Positions 26,346-38,514 of a DNA stretch of 64,000 nucleotides are shown one piece after another. Position numbers and translations under genes: made by a program. Positions within the stretch are counted from its first letter, which is position 1, and every line of letters begins with the position of its first letter. The stretch comes from Trichinella spiralis (lineage: Eukaryota > Nematoda > Enoplea > Trichinellida > Trichinellidae). The notes beneath the pieces are model-generated. The model had not been told where the DNA came from and ran no database searches. It worked only from the letters and a program-made list of their open reading frames with translations. The DNA lies in NCBI GenBank assembly GCA_000181795.3, contig CM012954.1, positions 11,105,576-11,169,575 of the forward strand, read 5' to 3'.

Positions 26346-29300
26346 GTGAGTTTTTTTTTCTTTTTTAATCTTCTTCTTCTGCATCTCATTACAGATAGGT
26401 ATATTATGTTGTTGTTGTTGTTTTTTAAATTTTCTTCTGTACCAATAATTAATTTCTTTTCGTCCACTTCTGATTTCTGATCAACTCACATCTTTGAAAC
26501 AGTGAACGATATTTTTCATATATAACGCATAGTTATTATTATAATAAGCAAGCAGACGGGAAAGGTTTGTTGAAAATTAAACAAGCTTCGGGCGCGACCG
26601 ACTCCATCATTTGTCGAAAGTGTGCATCTTTGAGTACATCTTCATTTTCGTCAACCTTAGGCCACACAGATGATAAATAGTACCTGCAGCATATCGATTA
26701 AGCATGCTCCATCTTTTTCACCGTACCATCTGTGTGTTCCATTCTTTCGTTCAGTCATTCGGTCTGTCCTTCTTATAGGATAAACAACGTTTGTGGTTTG
26801 TCGTTTTGATTGCAAATCTCTTTTTCTAGCTTTTGTCCACACACAGCACAGCTTACTACTACTACTGTAAGCAAAGGTATAAGAAATCAATAATGATAAT
26901 ATAATATACACAGTTGTTGTCTGTCCTTGGAAAAATTTTTCCACTTTCCACATTCAGCAATAAATAAATATATGTATGTTGGACAAAAAAAACGTTGCTG
27001 TGATGTTGTTGTCAACGTAAAAAATTAGTGTTGATGTTGTTTTTTTTAATAAACGTGTGTAAGCTTTTTCTATGCATCTTGGCGTCGTCGTCGTTCCTCG
27101 ACCTCTGCACAAATCGTAAATGAGAGTATGTAGTTTTAGCTAGTGGTGACGTGTTGTGTTGTTTTATTCGTAGCCGGCAGCTAATTTTTCGACAAGCTTA
27201 AACACACAACACACGTGTGTATGTGTGTGTGTATGTGTGTTAGCGTCAGTTGAAACTAGTTGATGAAAACCGTAGCCGGCTATCACCGTAGTGGAGTAGC
27301 GTTGTCGTTTTTATTAATGCTTTTTTCCTTTTTTCTTTTTATCTGTCTTCTTCTCTTCCTTTATGCTTTCTTTCCTTCTTTGCTGAAAGTATTTTTCTCA
27401 TTGCTTTGTCGTGCAATTTTGGTCGTCGTCACCTGATCGATCACGCGTTAGTGGCCAGCCAGCCGGCTGGCTCTCGAAAAATTCCGCGCCTGGCCGCGCC
27501 CCAGTCGAAACGTTGGCCGGCTAATATAAAGCCAACAAGCTTGAGAACTTTTTCGTTTGTGACAAGCTCAACTGCCGGTGCGCCAACAATTTCCACTTGT
27601 GGACGTAATTTTGTAGATTGTCTACCGGAAACGTGCCAGTCGATCAGACTACATCTACGGCTACATTATTTTGATTGTCTCTAATCGACCGATTGAACCG
27701 CTAAGCTGAATCATAACAGAAACAGAAAACCCGCTCTTACTTTCATTACTAAAATTTTCTAATTTACCACTGTATCATTACATGTATGTATGTATGTATG
27801 CAGGTATTTATGTATGTATATGTGTCCGTGTGTGATTGTTTTTCTTTTCGTTTTTAACATATTCATCAACTGATCATAATTTAGTGTAGTTAGAATTAAC
27901 TAGTATTCTAAGTTGATCATCATAAGCAGAAAAGTGTTCAGCCGACAAATGGTATACATGTAAATTATATATGAGAAAATTTTCCAATTTTTATGCTTGG
28001 CAAAATTGTTTTTCTATTAATCACAAAGTAATACTAATTATTGCCCTTGTATTAATATTAATCCAGACAGACATTCGCTTACAGTTTGTTCAATAGCATC
28101 ATCATCATTTACAATACAGAATGAAAAAGACTAACTGCTGAAATATTGCTCAAGTTTGTGATAATCGTGTGTGTGTGTGTGTGTGTGTATGGTAAAATTT
28201 AAACAAAAACAACGCGTTACTATTATTGCAGATAATGTCTGATTTAGAACGGTTGTGATGTGATTGATGACTGTAAATAATAATAGTGATGATGCAGACT
28301 GATGATTCAAATTCTGCCCAGCTTTACGTTGTGTATACTATTTTAAATTATAAAAGTCGAACAGATCCGTGCAAGTGATGATTTCCCCTTCTGTGTGAAA
28401 AATTACTGTGACATTTGGTGGAGCATGTAAGTAAGATTGAATGAAAAAGTTCCAGCACAAGCAATATTCATGTACCAACATTGTAAAGCGAATGTGATTC
28501 AGCTGAGCATATCTTGCTGCACCGTCAGTGGAATTTTTCAAAATTCACCTTACCATTCCCCAACATATCTATCCGCCCGCACAGACGCGCGCACGCGCAT
28601 ATACACATACACATACACGCACGCACACGCACGCATAAACACAATGCACGTTAATCAGTTTGACGATGTTTGAAGGTTTTTGGCTAGGGTCGGCCGTAAT
28701 TACGACAAATTTGTGTATTTTCTGGTCGAATTCGATTACCCGGCGCCGGCGACCGGGCCTCACTGTTGGCCCATAACGAACGGCCGCCGTCCGATGATGA
28801 CTCGACAATCAATCCCACCTTAATGAGGCTCGATTGAAAAGAACGTCGCGCGCCCATCTTTAATCACTTGCACTCTCACAGTTGGATCTTCGGCATTGGC
28901 AAATAGAAGTGAAGGTAGGTAAACACAATTTATGTATTGATGAACTCTGCCACTGCGCTTCCGCTCATTCGGCGGCTTCTTCAACACACACACACATTCA
29001 ACTAACAACAATTCATTGCTTTCGTTAGCTAGACATTTTCGGCTAATGCAGGTGGCGCTGCTTATACATTCTAGTATATATTATCAGGGTTTTTACTGCA
29101 AACTACTATTATATAGAACAACAACAACAACATTTAATGCTAGTATTGTTGCTCATGTATTATTATACTATCCATTTTGTATCACTGATACAGCTCTATA
29201 TATATATATATATAAGTTTAGCAGAACTGAGTACCAGTTGTGAAAGTAATTCGAATCCGTCTCACAGTGAGCTTAAGCAACAACCCTGAGCAGGATAAAT

Positions 29301-31820
29301 TCTCATCGAATGCAATAATATTACAGAATTAGGAAATTTTAGTTCAATATTTACCTATGCTCCTTTTTCTTGGGTGTCAGTTTCGTCTTCTCTTAAAAGA
29401 CAACGAACGATTGCTGGAAAATGGAAAGAGAACAACACCATATCACCGATTTGGAAAGTGCAAAGAATTCAATAAAACGGTTAGATAATTTGCGGCGAAA
29501 AGATATTATCAAATTGATATGAAAAAGCGACGGTGAAATTTGCATGCTTAGCACCTGGCCGCAGGAATGAAAACGTCGGCCAGTGGCATTCAGTGATTAA
29601 TTAGCGCGTTTGAGAAGTGAGCTTTCTGGCTTGGCTGGCATCTCCTGATGCACTTGCTCGTTGTCTTCGAAACGACAAGCCACACGACAATGATAGATCA
29701 CAGGCATTTTGCCGAGCTGTGGTGAAGGTAATGCCGGAGGCGCATTCCAACCCACCGCCGTCTCTTGTTATTCCTCCTATTTACAATGATAAATTAAGCC
29801 CCGAAACAGCAACGTTGGCTGAACGTTTTCTAAACACACAATTCTACATATACATATATATATATATAGCATCGACTGCGCAGACAACAAACTGCCAACA
29901 ATATGTGCTCATTTTTCAATTTATTCCAATTGGCCAGTTGGCTGGACGTGTTCAAAAATTCTCGCGGTTCCTAGCCAACCTGACCGCGGCAACGGCAATG
30001 CAATGAGAGATGATGATATGATCGTTATTGAAGCGCTTCTTTTTCAACTTCATCCAGCCGACTTGCTGAAAAAGCACGCTTGGTTGAATCCGTATTTGCT
30101 TGTAATACCGCGGTGAAGATTAAAATTTTTGTCATTTCATATATTTCACGACATTGCAGTCAGTATCTTTGCCGTGATCGAGGACCGCATGCATGCATGT
30201 AGTGGACACACGATCGCAGATCATCAATTCCCAGAACCGCTTATTGCCCATCTGTCAAGCGTTTGAATCCGCGGCGCGAAACGGCGTCCCGGCGCCGGTC
30301 GATCCTTTGCCTTGTCAGGTACTTATCGCTGATTGACTTTGAAAAATATATTTTTTCCCATCCCTGACATCCAGCAGATAGTGGCTAAAAATTCACAAAC
30401 ATGCGCGCTGCTAAGCTTTCCTCGCGAGGCTCGTCGTCCGCAGAGACCCTTGGGAACCCAATTCGGCAATGAAATGTCTTAGCCAATCGCCCATTATGGT
30501 TGCTCAGGCTTAATAGCGCTTCACGTGCGATCAGGCTGCACTTGTCCACCAGTCGGCTTCCTCTATTATTTATCCAAGCACCTCTACGCGTTTTGATTAA
30601 AGCGAAACTAACATGCCATTTCCAATTCTATCTATCTTCTCCACTTACAATACAGTACATCATCATCAGCTCTGCTTACCTGTACGTCAGTTTTTTTTAT
30701 CTTGCAACAAATTATCTTTTTGAAAACAATTTTTCTTACAAATCTTGAACATTCATACTTATACTTATTCATATTCATTCATTCATTCATTCATTCATTG
30801 TTCATCATCACATAAAAAATTTTGTTTCTATTCATAAATAGTGGAACATGAAATTTATTGTAAATTTTTACCAGATAAATTTATTTATTGATTTTTTTGA
30901 AATCAAACTTCTTCAATAATTACATAAAGCTCATTAATATGTGTATGATAATTTTGTATGAGAATGAATACGCCGCGTAAGAGGAAAATAATTGTACATC
31001 TTCTCTTGACACAATCTTCTACTTTGAAATTTTTCCATTTAATTTATAAACAAACATCACCTATATGCATAATGGACGTGTTGTAAAAAGAACTCGTACA
31101 ATAGTGGTTTGTAATAATTTTCAAGAAACTATTTGCTTGATTTTTTTCCTGATAGATGTTAGATATGAAGATGAAAAAGTCTACCCGTTTGCTTGTTTCA
31201 TCAAATACAGTTTAAACTGGTTTATATTGAATAATAATACCGAATAATGATTTACAATGTGTAGAATGTTGTAAAAATTAATAATTTTCCCATAAATAAA
31301 AAAAATATATATGTTGAATAGAAGAGATTTATTTTGAAGAAAAGTAGAATTTTGAAGGTAAGGAGGCGGCAGCTTAGATGTTTATGAGACGGCCAAGATG
31401 ATGATGATGATGATGATGATCATGCATAAACAGATTGAGCGAAAAATCCAATAAAATAAGGTTGACCTTGATTGAACGAAGTGCAGGCGGTCCCCCGCGG
31501 ACCCTAATACATCATCCGATGGTCAGAAAGCGGAAATTGGCATTTTGTTGGTGTTTACGTTGATTACACGGCCGGACAGTTTTGCTTTCCACGTCGTCCA
31601 GCAGAATTGAGAGGGGGGGGGCGCCAGAAAAAAAGAGGCAAGAAAATAGACGTATAAATAACACTAACAGGTGGCAAGAAAATCAGCTTTGTTCTTGTCC
31701 CATTGGCCTTCGGTTCTCGGTTAGCATTCGTTTCACCTATTTACATTGTATAATTGCTTTTTGCAATCGGTCCATGAAAAGAATATCGATCGCCGTTGAA
31801 TGGTCGCGCCCGTCTTAAGC

Positions 31821-31829
31821 TATATAAAG
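31821..31829 (+). promoter_or_regulatory. TATA box of a likely zag-1 proximal promoter
   Basis: TATATAAAG sits in a GC-richer setting at the edge of an island, with a start site expected about 30 bases on, near 31850. A possible donor AACAAG/GTGATG lies at 32033, and the next good acceptor on this strand is TATTTTTAG at about 34014, just ahead of the zag-1 start codon. This would give a short untranslated first exon and a 2-kb first intron. Start site and exon are inferred. Confidence 0.35.
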
Positions 31830-33200
31830 TGGTCGTGTCAAAGTTAACCGTGTCGGTTTGTTGTCATTTCCGCGTTAGTTGTGTGATCACAAATTTGTAT
31901 ATTATAAAAATTATATAATAAAATATCAAAAATAGCACCACCAACACAATAAAACCAACCAACAATAATTAGAATTATATTTTGTAATGGGAATATGAAT
32001 GAAAAAGATGGAAAATGAATAAAGTTAAACAAGGTGATGAGTGAATTGTGAAAATTATTCCACCGAAACAGATTGTGTGAAAATGAGAAAAAGGAAACGG
32101 ATTAGGCAACGAGGATCAACGACAAAAACACAGACAACGTCGATTAGTTTGCACGTCACGCGCGCGCAATAGCTGCTTGCTCGCTTGCTTGCTTGGATGC
32201 TGCTGCTAAAAGCGAATGCGTTCATTGCCTGCATGCGTCATCTGCAATGACGAATTCGGCCCAAATCTTCAGTCTAGGCGAACTACCGTAGCGGTTAATC
32301 AGCAATCCAACCTTCCCTTGATTACCTAGAATGGCTCCGCTAAAATTCTAATTAATCAATTTTTCAATTCCATTCTCTCTCATTGGTCAATTGTAATTGG
32401 CCCAAGCGTAAAAGGTTGAAGAAGTTGGAATAATCACGTTGAAAATGAAACCCTAGCAGCGGTTGAAATTGAATTTTTGGCGAAAATTAATTCAATTAAT
32501 AATAATATTAATAAATCATCTCGGCAAAGAAATAAAAAGGAATTGTTTAATTTTTATTCAACTGCGAAAATGGACGACAAAATTTCCCCTCACCCCCTTT
32601 TCCCCATTATTAACTGTAATTTAATTAAACGATCTCAAATCAAACATTGAATAACAACATTTGCCACATGTTTGTCATCAACTTGAAAACACAAATTCAA
32701 CATATTCTATATATATATGCCACCGTTGTCTGAAGCTTTCTTTTCACAATGATAATAATAAATGTTAAAAACATTTTTTCTTTTTCTTGCAAATACACTG
32801 TAACAATAAATAAATAAAATCACAAATCTCCTGCATTTTGATAAATATTTTTTTCTAAAAAAATATTTTCTATAATAAAAGTTGTAAAAAGTTTCAAAAA
32901 TTAACCACAAATTATTATTTTAAATATTTTTTGTGACCGTAAAAAGTGCTTCAGTATTTAAATAAGTGTTTCCCCACTGTGTGTGACATGATTGAATATA
33001 ATATTTGTAGATTGAAAATTGCGCAACGTTCAACACCAATAACCCAACAATACATAACCGAAGAAGATGAAATTTAAATAAAGGTAAGTATTGCTTGTTC
33101 AAATTGTTCAGGTGTAATTGACATCTGATATGCAATTTTGATTAAACTCTACAACTGAATGTAACTAACAACCTTCTGAGAATTGTCCATTTTTAGCAGA

Positions 33201-33202
<2 letters not shown>

Positions 33203-33241
<39 letters not shown>
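33203..33241. repeat. (TA)n microsatellite
   Basis: About 19 TA units in the presumed first intron of zag-1, followed by (ATT)n-like sequence. Confidence 0.95.
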
Positions 33242-33247
<6 letters not shown>

Positions 33248-33803
33248 TAATAATTGTTATTATTGTGTTTGTTTGTGCATTTTTTTTAATTCAGAGCTGG
33301 TCAAAGCAGACGGTCGGTCGGTCGGTCAGCTTCAAAGAACGTCAAATCCTTGCTGCGTTGAAGCTGTTCGTGTTCGGTCAAGCTTGCAAAGTGTGGCCAC
33401 TGAGTAGTTTAGGTTAAGCATGAGAGCGTTCGGACGCGCTGTTGCGCAAACGGTCGGCTCTTCTTTAGCTTTTCACAGCTTATAAGACACAGGAGCAGAG
33501 TCGACAGCCGCGACAGCAAAACTGAAACGTTCGGCAGATGGGGTTAAGAAAAAAGCATGGAGTAGGAAGGAGGGGGGAGAAGAGGGAAAGAAAGGTGACG
33601 CAAAATCTAGAAAAGAAACGCAAATGTCGATGACCGGTGGGCCGAAAAATCTACTTCGACCCGAGATGACCGCCACTCACACACACAGCTGTGCTGTTTT
33701 GCTTGTGTATCAAGCTTTTATTTCTTTTTTATTTTTGCTTTGACGTCGTCGAACGAAGCAGCACAACATCCAGAAAAGCATCTGTCACTAAAATTTCAGT
33801 CAA

Positions 33804-33816
33804 TACCTGTCAGGTG
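33804..33816 (+). promoter_or_regulatory. Paired ZEB-type E-boxes (TACCTG-T-CAGGTG)
   Basis: Two opposed half-sites lie back to back about 315 bases before the zag-1 ATG. ZEB-family proteins bind CACCTG-type sites, often in pairs through their two finger clusters, and C. elegans zag-1 is known to repress itself through such sites. The site is therefore a good candidate for autoregulation. Confidence 0.4.
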
Positions 33817-34131
33817 TCGGTAACGAATGTGGAAACGTTGCCGGGTCCTTAATGAAGCCTATCAATCACAGTCGCAGTATCTCGTTTGGTCTTTTAAACC
33901 AAATCTGACGAGTCAGCGTTTCCGCGATTTCGACCAACTGTCGCGATTTTAATAAAAAGAAACAACCTGCTTGCTCATTTTATAATATGCTTAAAGAGGT
34001 TGTTGTATTTTTAGCAGATAAAAGATACAACCGGGTCGCCGAGTCGCCTCGGTCCACCCGGAAATTTCCAAGTCTAAAAAGTCTTCCAAGTAAAACGAAA
34101 GTGCCAACCAACATTTCTCAAAGTCAAAGCG

Positions 34132-36060
34132 ATGGAAACTACTGAAACGGGAAAAAGTGAACCACCAAACGAAACGGCAGAAACTGACGCTGCAGTGGTC
34201 GTTTTGCCAACTGAACCGATTTCTAATACGTCGGAACCGACCCGGCGCTTCAAATGCCCCCACTGTGTTAAAGCGTTCAAATTCAAGCACCACCTGAAAG
34301 AGCACGAGCGCATACATAGCGGTGAAAAGCCGTTCCAATGCCCGCACTGTTTGAAACGATTTTCTCATTCCGGTTCCTTCAGCTCGCACATGAACCGCGA
34401 CAAGTGCTCCACAATCGTCCCTGCTAATACCAATACTACTACTACTAATAATAATAATAGTTTTGCACTGTTGGCAAATCATGCCACCAATGCGGACATC
34501 CTGACGGTGATGCAACAGCAACAACAACAGTCATCCCAGGCGATGAACCATTTACAGAACGAAGATGAGATGATTTTTCCATACAGACTACTTTTGGAAC
34601 GTATTCATACTCAACAAGAAAACATCATGATGCAACAGGATAATAATAATTTACAGTTGGGGATGGTCAATCAAGCACAACGACAACAACACGACAACCA
34701 CGAGCAACAGCAGCTTAGTAATGAAAATCCAACAAGCAGTACTAGTAGTAGTAGTAGTAGTACAAATGGATTGTTGTTAAGTTCAAGATCAGCTAAAGAA
34801 AGACCGTCACGCAACCGCAACTATTTATCCGAGGAACAAGTGGCAGTTTTGAATAATCATTATCGGAACAAGCCGTTTCCGTCCAAAGCTGAACTGGCTG
34901 CTTTGGCGGCGCATCTTGGCATTGGCAAACGCGTCGTTCAAGTTTGGTTCCAGAACACCCGCGCCAAAGAACGTCGAAGCAGCAGAGCCGCGGCCGCCAC
35001 CGCCGCCGCCGCCACAGCAGCCACAGCCGCTGCCGCCGCCGCGGCCACCCTCTCCACCGCGGTGGCCACACCCGCCGCCCCGACTGCGGCGGTTCCACTG
35101 ATCAATCCATTTCTGAGCTGGACCAACACGGCCAATGGATTTGTGCCACCGGCGACAATGCTGCCCATGCTTTTTTCGCCGTTCAGTTACATCTGGCTGA
35201 ACGCGGCCGCCGCCGCTGCAGTGGCTGCCAGCGCAGCCGAGGCGATGGGCTCCACCCCGCGACCCAATGCCGACACCAACCCCCAGCCTGAAACCACACC
35301 GGTTGCCGATGAACAACCCCTGGATTTGTCACTCCGTGCCCAACGAACGACAACCCCGTTGCTAGCTGACCAGACTAAGCAAACGAACCACCACCACCAG
35401 AACCACCAGCAGCAGCAGCGGCAGCAACCAGAGGTGACCACCACGACGAATGACGACAAAGAGGCTTCCAGTTTGTTGGCATTTGTCCAACGCGAAGGCC
35501 AGCGGATTACCCAAACAATGCAACAAGCCAGGCTTGTTCCTTCGTACGGTTGTGAGCTTGTTTCGCCAACAGAGACTAGATCGGTGCCGGCCACACCGGA
35601 AATGTCGCCGTCCGGCAGCGGCAGCAGTGCCGCGACCACACCCCTGTGGACGAACGTGTCCATGGCCAGCTTATACGGCAAGCGCAGTCCGGCGCCGAAA
35701 CGCACTTTGGCCGACGTGGTCAACGAGTTGAACGAAAGCAGTCTGAAGCGTAGACGTTCTTGGAAAGAGCACAAGGTGCAGGATGAAGGCCTGTATGCCT
35801 GTGATCAGTGCGACAAAATGTTCGGCAAGCAGAGCAGTTTGGCTCGACACAAATACGAACATTCGGGTAAAGTCAACATTTCTGTATGTTTTGTTTTTGT
35901 TTTTCTTTTCTACACCACATAATAAGTGGAAAATTAATTTTTCCAAAAACGAACATTATTAATCAGAAACTATCCCATATCATCAAGATTAATTACTGCT
36001 GACAGAGCTGATTTTTCAATGAAAGCAAAGTAGCAATATTTTAAAGAGGACTAAAATATA

Positions 36061-36115
<55 letters not shown>

Positions 36116-36751
36116 TAGATGATAAAACATGTATATATATTTTTATGTTATTCAAACTTAGAAGATTTCTCTGTGATAATATGTGTACGGTTCATGTTAA
36201 GAAAAGATCCAGTGAAAAAGTTTTGAGCAGTGTAGATAAAAACTAGCTCAATTCTCGCGTAGAAGAGGCAATTAAAATAATGATAATGACAAATGCTTAG
36301 TTTGAAGCCAAGTTTTCAAATATTTTCCACTGGACAGCTTTGACAAATTTCAGGCATAAATAAAGCCGTTCCCTTTGCTTTGCAGGTGTGATATTTTTTT
36401 ATTTTGACACGCACATCCTGCTTATAATCTGCAAACGATACAAAGTTGGCAATAATTTCTTAAGCGACACATAAACACACATCCGTTTCTCTATTATAAC
36501 ATTAAAGCATTGTCTGATTTTTGTTGTAAATGAATAATTCTGTTTTTCTTTGTTTAGGACAACGCCCATATAAATGCGACGTCTGCGAAAAGGCATTTAA
36601 GCACAAACATCACTTAACTGAACACAAACGACTGCACAGCGGTGAAAAACCGTTTCAGTGTAACAAGTGCCTGAAACGCTTCTCACATTCTGGTTCATAT
36701 AGCCAACATATGAATCATCGTTATTCTTACTGTGCACCATACCGCGAATAA
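34132..36751 (+). CDS. zag-1: ZEB/zag-1 zinc-finger homeodomain transcription factor
   Basis: Two coding exons, 34132-35866 and 36558-36751, join in phase 1 to give 642 aa. The protein is a nuclear repressor of the ZEB family, which in worms controls neuron differentiation and axon guidance. Finger 1 has C42, C45, H58 and H62; finger 2 is of the C2HC kind (C70, C73, H86, C92). The homeodomain spans about 225-284 with helix 3 reading [16 protein letters not shown] poly-alanine stretch follows, then PLDLS at 396-400, the docking motif for the corepressor CtBP. Three more fingers close the protein: one ends exon 1 (C557, C560, H573, H577) and two lie in exon 2. Two fingers, homeodomain, three fingers is the nematode ZAG-1 layout. 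The ATG is the first in frame after a TAA about 60 bases upstream. Gln, Asn and Ala tracts come from in-frame repeats. Confidence 0.95.
36056..36114. repeat. (TA)n microsatellite in the zag-1 intron
   Basis: About 28 TA units with one interruption in the 691-base intron between the two coding exons. It can form cruciforms and should be length-variable. Confidence 0.95.
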
Positions 36752-38514
36752 GTTTCGTATTCATCGTGTGTTTTTTTTCACTTCCCAATCACCCAAATTA
36801 CTTATTCATTATACTACTCAGTTAGCTTTCTAATGATCGTTGAAGCAATGTTGTCTATAGGTAAAGCGAAAATGTAAAATGTTGTCTATAGGTAGTTAGT
36901 TATCAATTACTGACCCAAAGTGGTCCATCTGTGGCCAATCACTTAAGCAGCTCCTTGCTCAAAGCAACGAGACTGTTTTCTCATTCAGCTTGATCCACTT
37001 TTCTCTATCACTTACTTTTTTTATGCACTTCAAATTTATTATATATATACATTTTTTTGTTTTTAAATTATTCGGTCGGTTCTTCCAATTTACCAATTAT
37101 TATTATTTGTGAATTCTTGGTTCCGGTTGTAGTTGGTTTTTGCTGTACAAAAAATGCTCTTTTACTACTTCTGTTTCTTTTTTCATAAATCAATTTCGCC
37201 AACAGGGATAACAAATCCAGGTCCTTTGCACTGTTGTACAGTCCGCTTTTGTCTTCTTCATATTTATCACCGCATGCAGGTTTGTTTGCTTCCTTTTTTC
37301 TGTGCATTCAAATTTTCAACATTCACATTGATTGATGTAGCTTCCATCTCTTGCCATTGTGCTGTATGTACATCGTTCAAATATATACACATATATCGCT
37401 TAGATCAAGGTTCATTCTTCCATTCTTCAAATGTATATACTTAAAAGAAAAAAGCTGTTTCTCTTTCTGGCTGCTATTTACTTAAATTTCTATCCAATTC
37501 CACTATCAGACGAAGCTTTTTTCCGGTGTTTATACGAAGCATTTCCTGGTGTTATTATGATAATCAGTGCAACTAAATGTTTTCGTTTCCTCTTTTCTTT
37601 CTCTTTCTTCTTTTCGCTTTCATTATCAAGTTCTGTTGTGTTCTGTTCTGTTCTGTTCTTGTACAAATAATTTTCACTTCATAATTTGGAAATAATTTTT
37701 CCAATTTTGGAGCCAGGACTAACAACGAAGCAGTAGAATCCAATACATTAAACATATATCTACTGAACTGGACACAAATTCGAAGACTGAAAATGTATTG
37801 GCCAGTTGACTGATTATTATCATTATTATTATTTGTGCTCCCGCTAGTTCACAGAACGCATATGTCTTCTACCTTGATTTGGATATGTTACTTCGTTTCG
37901 TTGATTTGTTTTTCAAAATCAAGATGCTGTTTTCGTATTATAGTAGTTTGTAGTTGGGAATTAAAAAAAATAACAAAGAAGCAATGCAATCTCGAATGAA
38001 AAAATGGTTAAAGAAAGTTAAAACTTGAATGCACATATATCCATCCATCCATCCATACATACATACATACATATATATACATAATTTATATAGGTATGTA
38101 CATCATGAGTTCAGGTTAGCTGTTTAATCGACTGCAGCAGTACATTGCAAAGACAACAGCGCATAAAAAGTACAGGCAAACTTGGGATAAAAATTTCAAC
38201 ATTGCCCGTTTTCGGCTTGCAAACAACATATCGACACGAACATATTATCAATACATACCGCATATATGTATGTTGAAAATAAATTGAAAAATAAAAGACA
38301 ACAGGGATATAATGTACTAAAAGAAGAGGTGTATGAAGAGTCCAACTGAGAACAAATGGATGAATGATTGAAAATTTTGAAATGGGATGAATTTTTGTTT
38401 GTTGTCACAAACAACACACACACACACACACACATACACACATAAACATATATGCTGCTATTGTTTTGGATGTTTGCGACGAATAAAAATCACAACCCAA
38501 CAAGTTTGAAGAAA
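36752..38514. other. Convergent 3' region between zag-1 and the NOAH-like gene
   Basis: The 3' untranslated region of zag-1 must start here. A 17-base direct repeat (AATGTTGTCTATAGGTA) occurs at 36847-36863 and 36878-36894. Further on come pyrimidine tracts, (CATC/CATA)n at about 38040-38072 and (CA)n near 38412. I see no coding potential and no obvious close polyadenylation signal for zag-1. The miR-200-family seed match CAGTATT is absent from the first kilobase. Confidence 0.5.

Larger units (their letters stand above)
17158..34131. other. 17-kb gene-poor region with scattered GC-richer islands
   Basis: No confident protein gene between the lipase start and the zag-1 start codon. Background DNA is AT-rich with microsatellites: (GAAT)n at 18895-18940, (CATC)n near 26065, (GT)n near 28167, (ATTC)n near 30771, (GAT)n near 31398 and (TA)n at 33203-33241. 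Islands of much higher GC stand out near 18.2-18.7, 19.8-20.3, 22.6-23.5, 25.5-26.35, 27.1-27.7, 28.6-28.9, 29.5-30.5, 31.4-31.9, 32.1-32.4 and 33.3-33.95 kb. Several frames are open on both strands in most islands, so openness alone proves nothing. CACCTG or CAGGTG E-boxes occur in several of them (near 18556, 22982, 23270, 27430, 29050, 29551, 31668 and 33811). The pattern fits distal control elements or spliced 5' exons of the developmental regulator at 34.1 kb. Confidence 0.6.

Noticed and set aside
29617-30006. 129-codon plus-strand frame
   Set aside because: It runs through a (TA)n microsatellite read as Tyr-Ile repeats and has no family features; a GC-rich island artefact.
34793-35774. 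Long open frames on the minus strand and other plus frames
   Set aside because: Shadows of the GC-rich, repeat-rich zag-1 coding exon, with Ala, Gly, Arg and Trp runs caused by codon repeats.
36752-37750. miR-200-family control of zag-1
   Set aside because: ZEB genes of other animals carry CAGTATT seed sites, but I found none in the kilobase after the stop codon.
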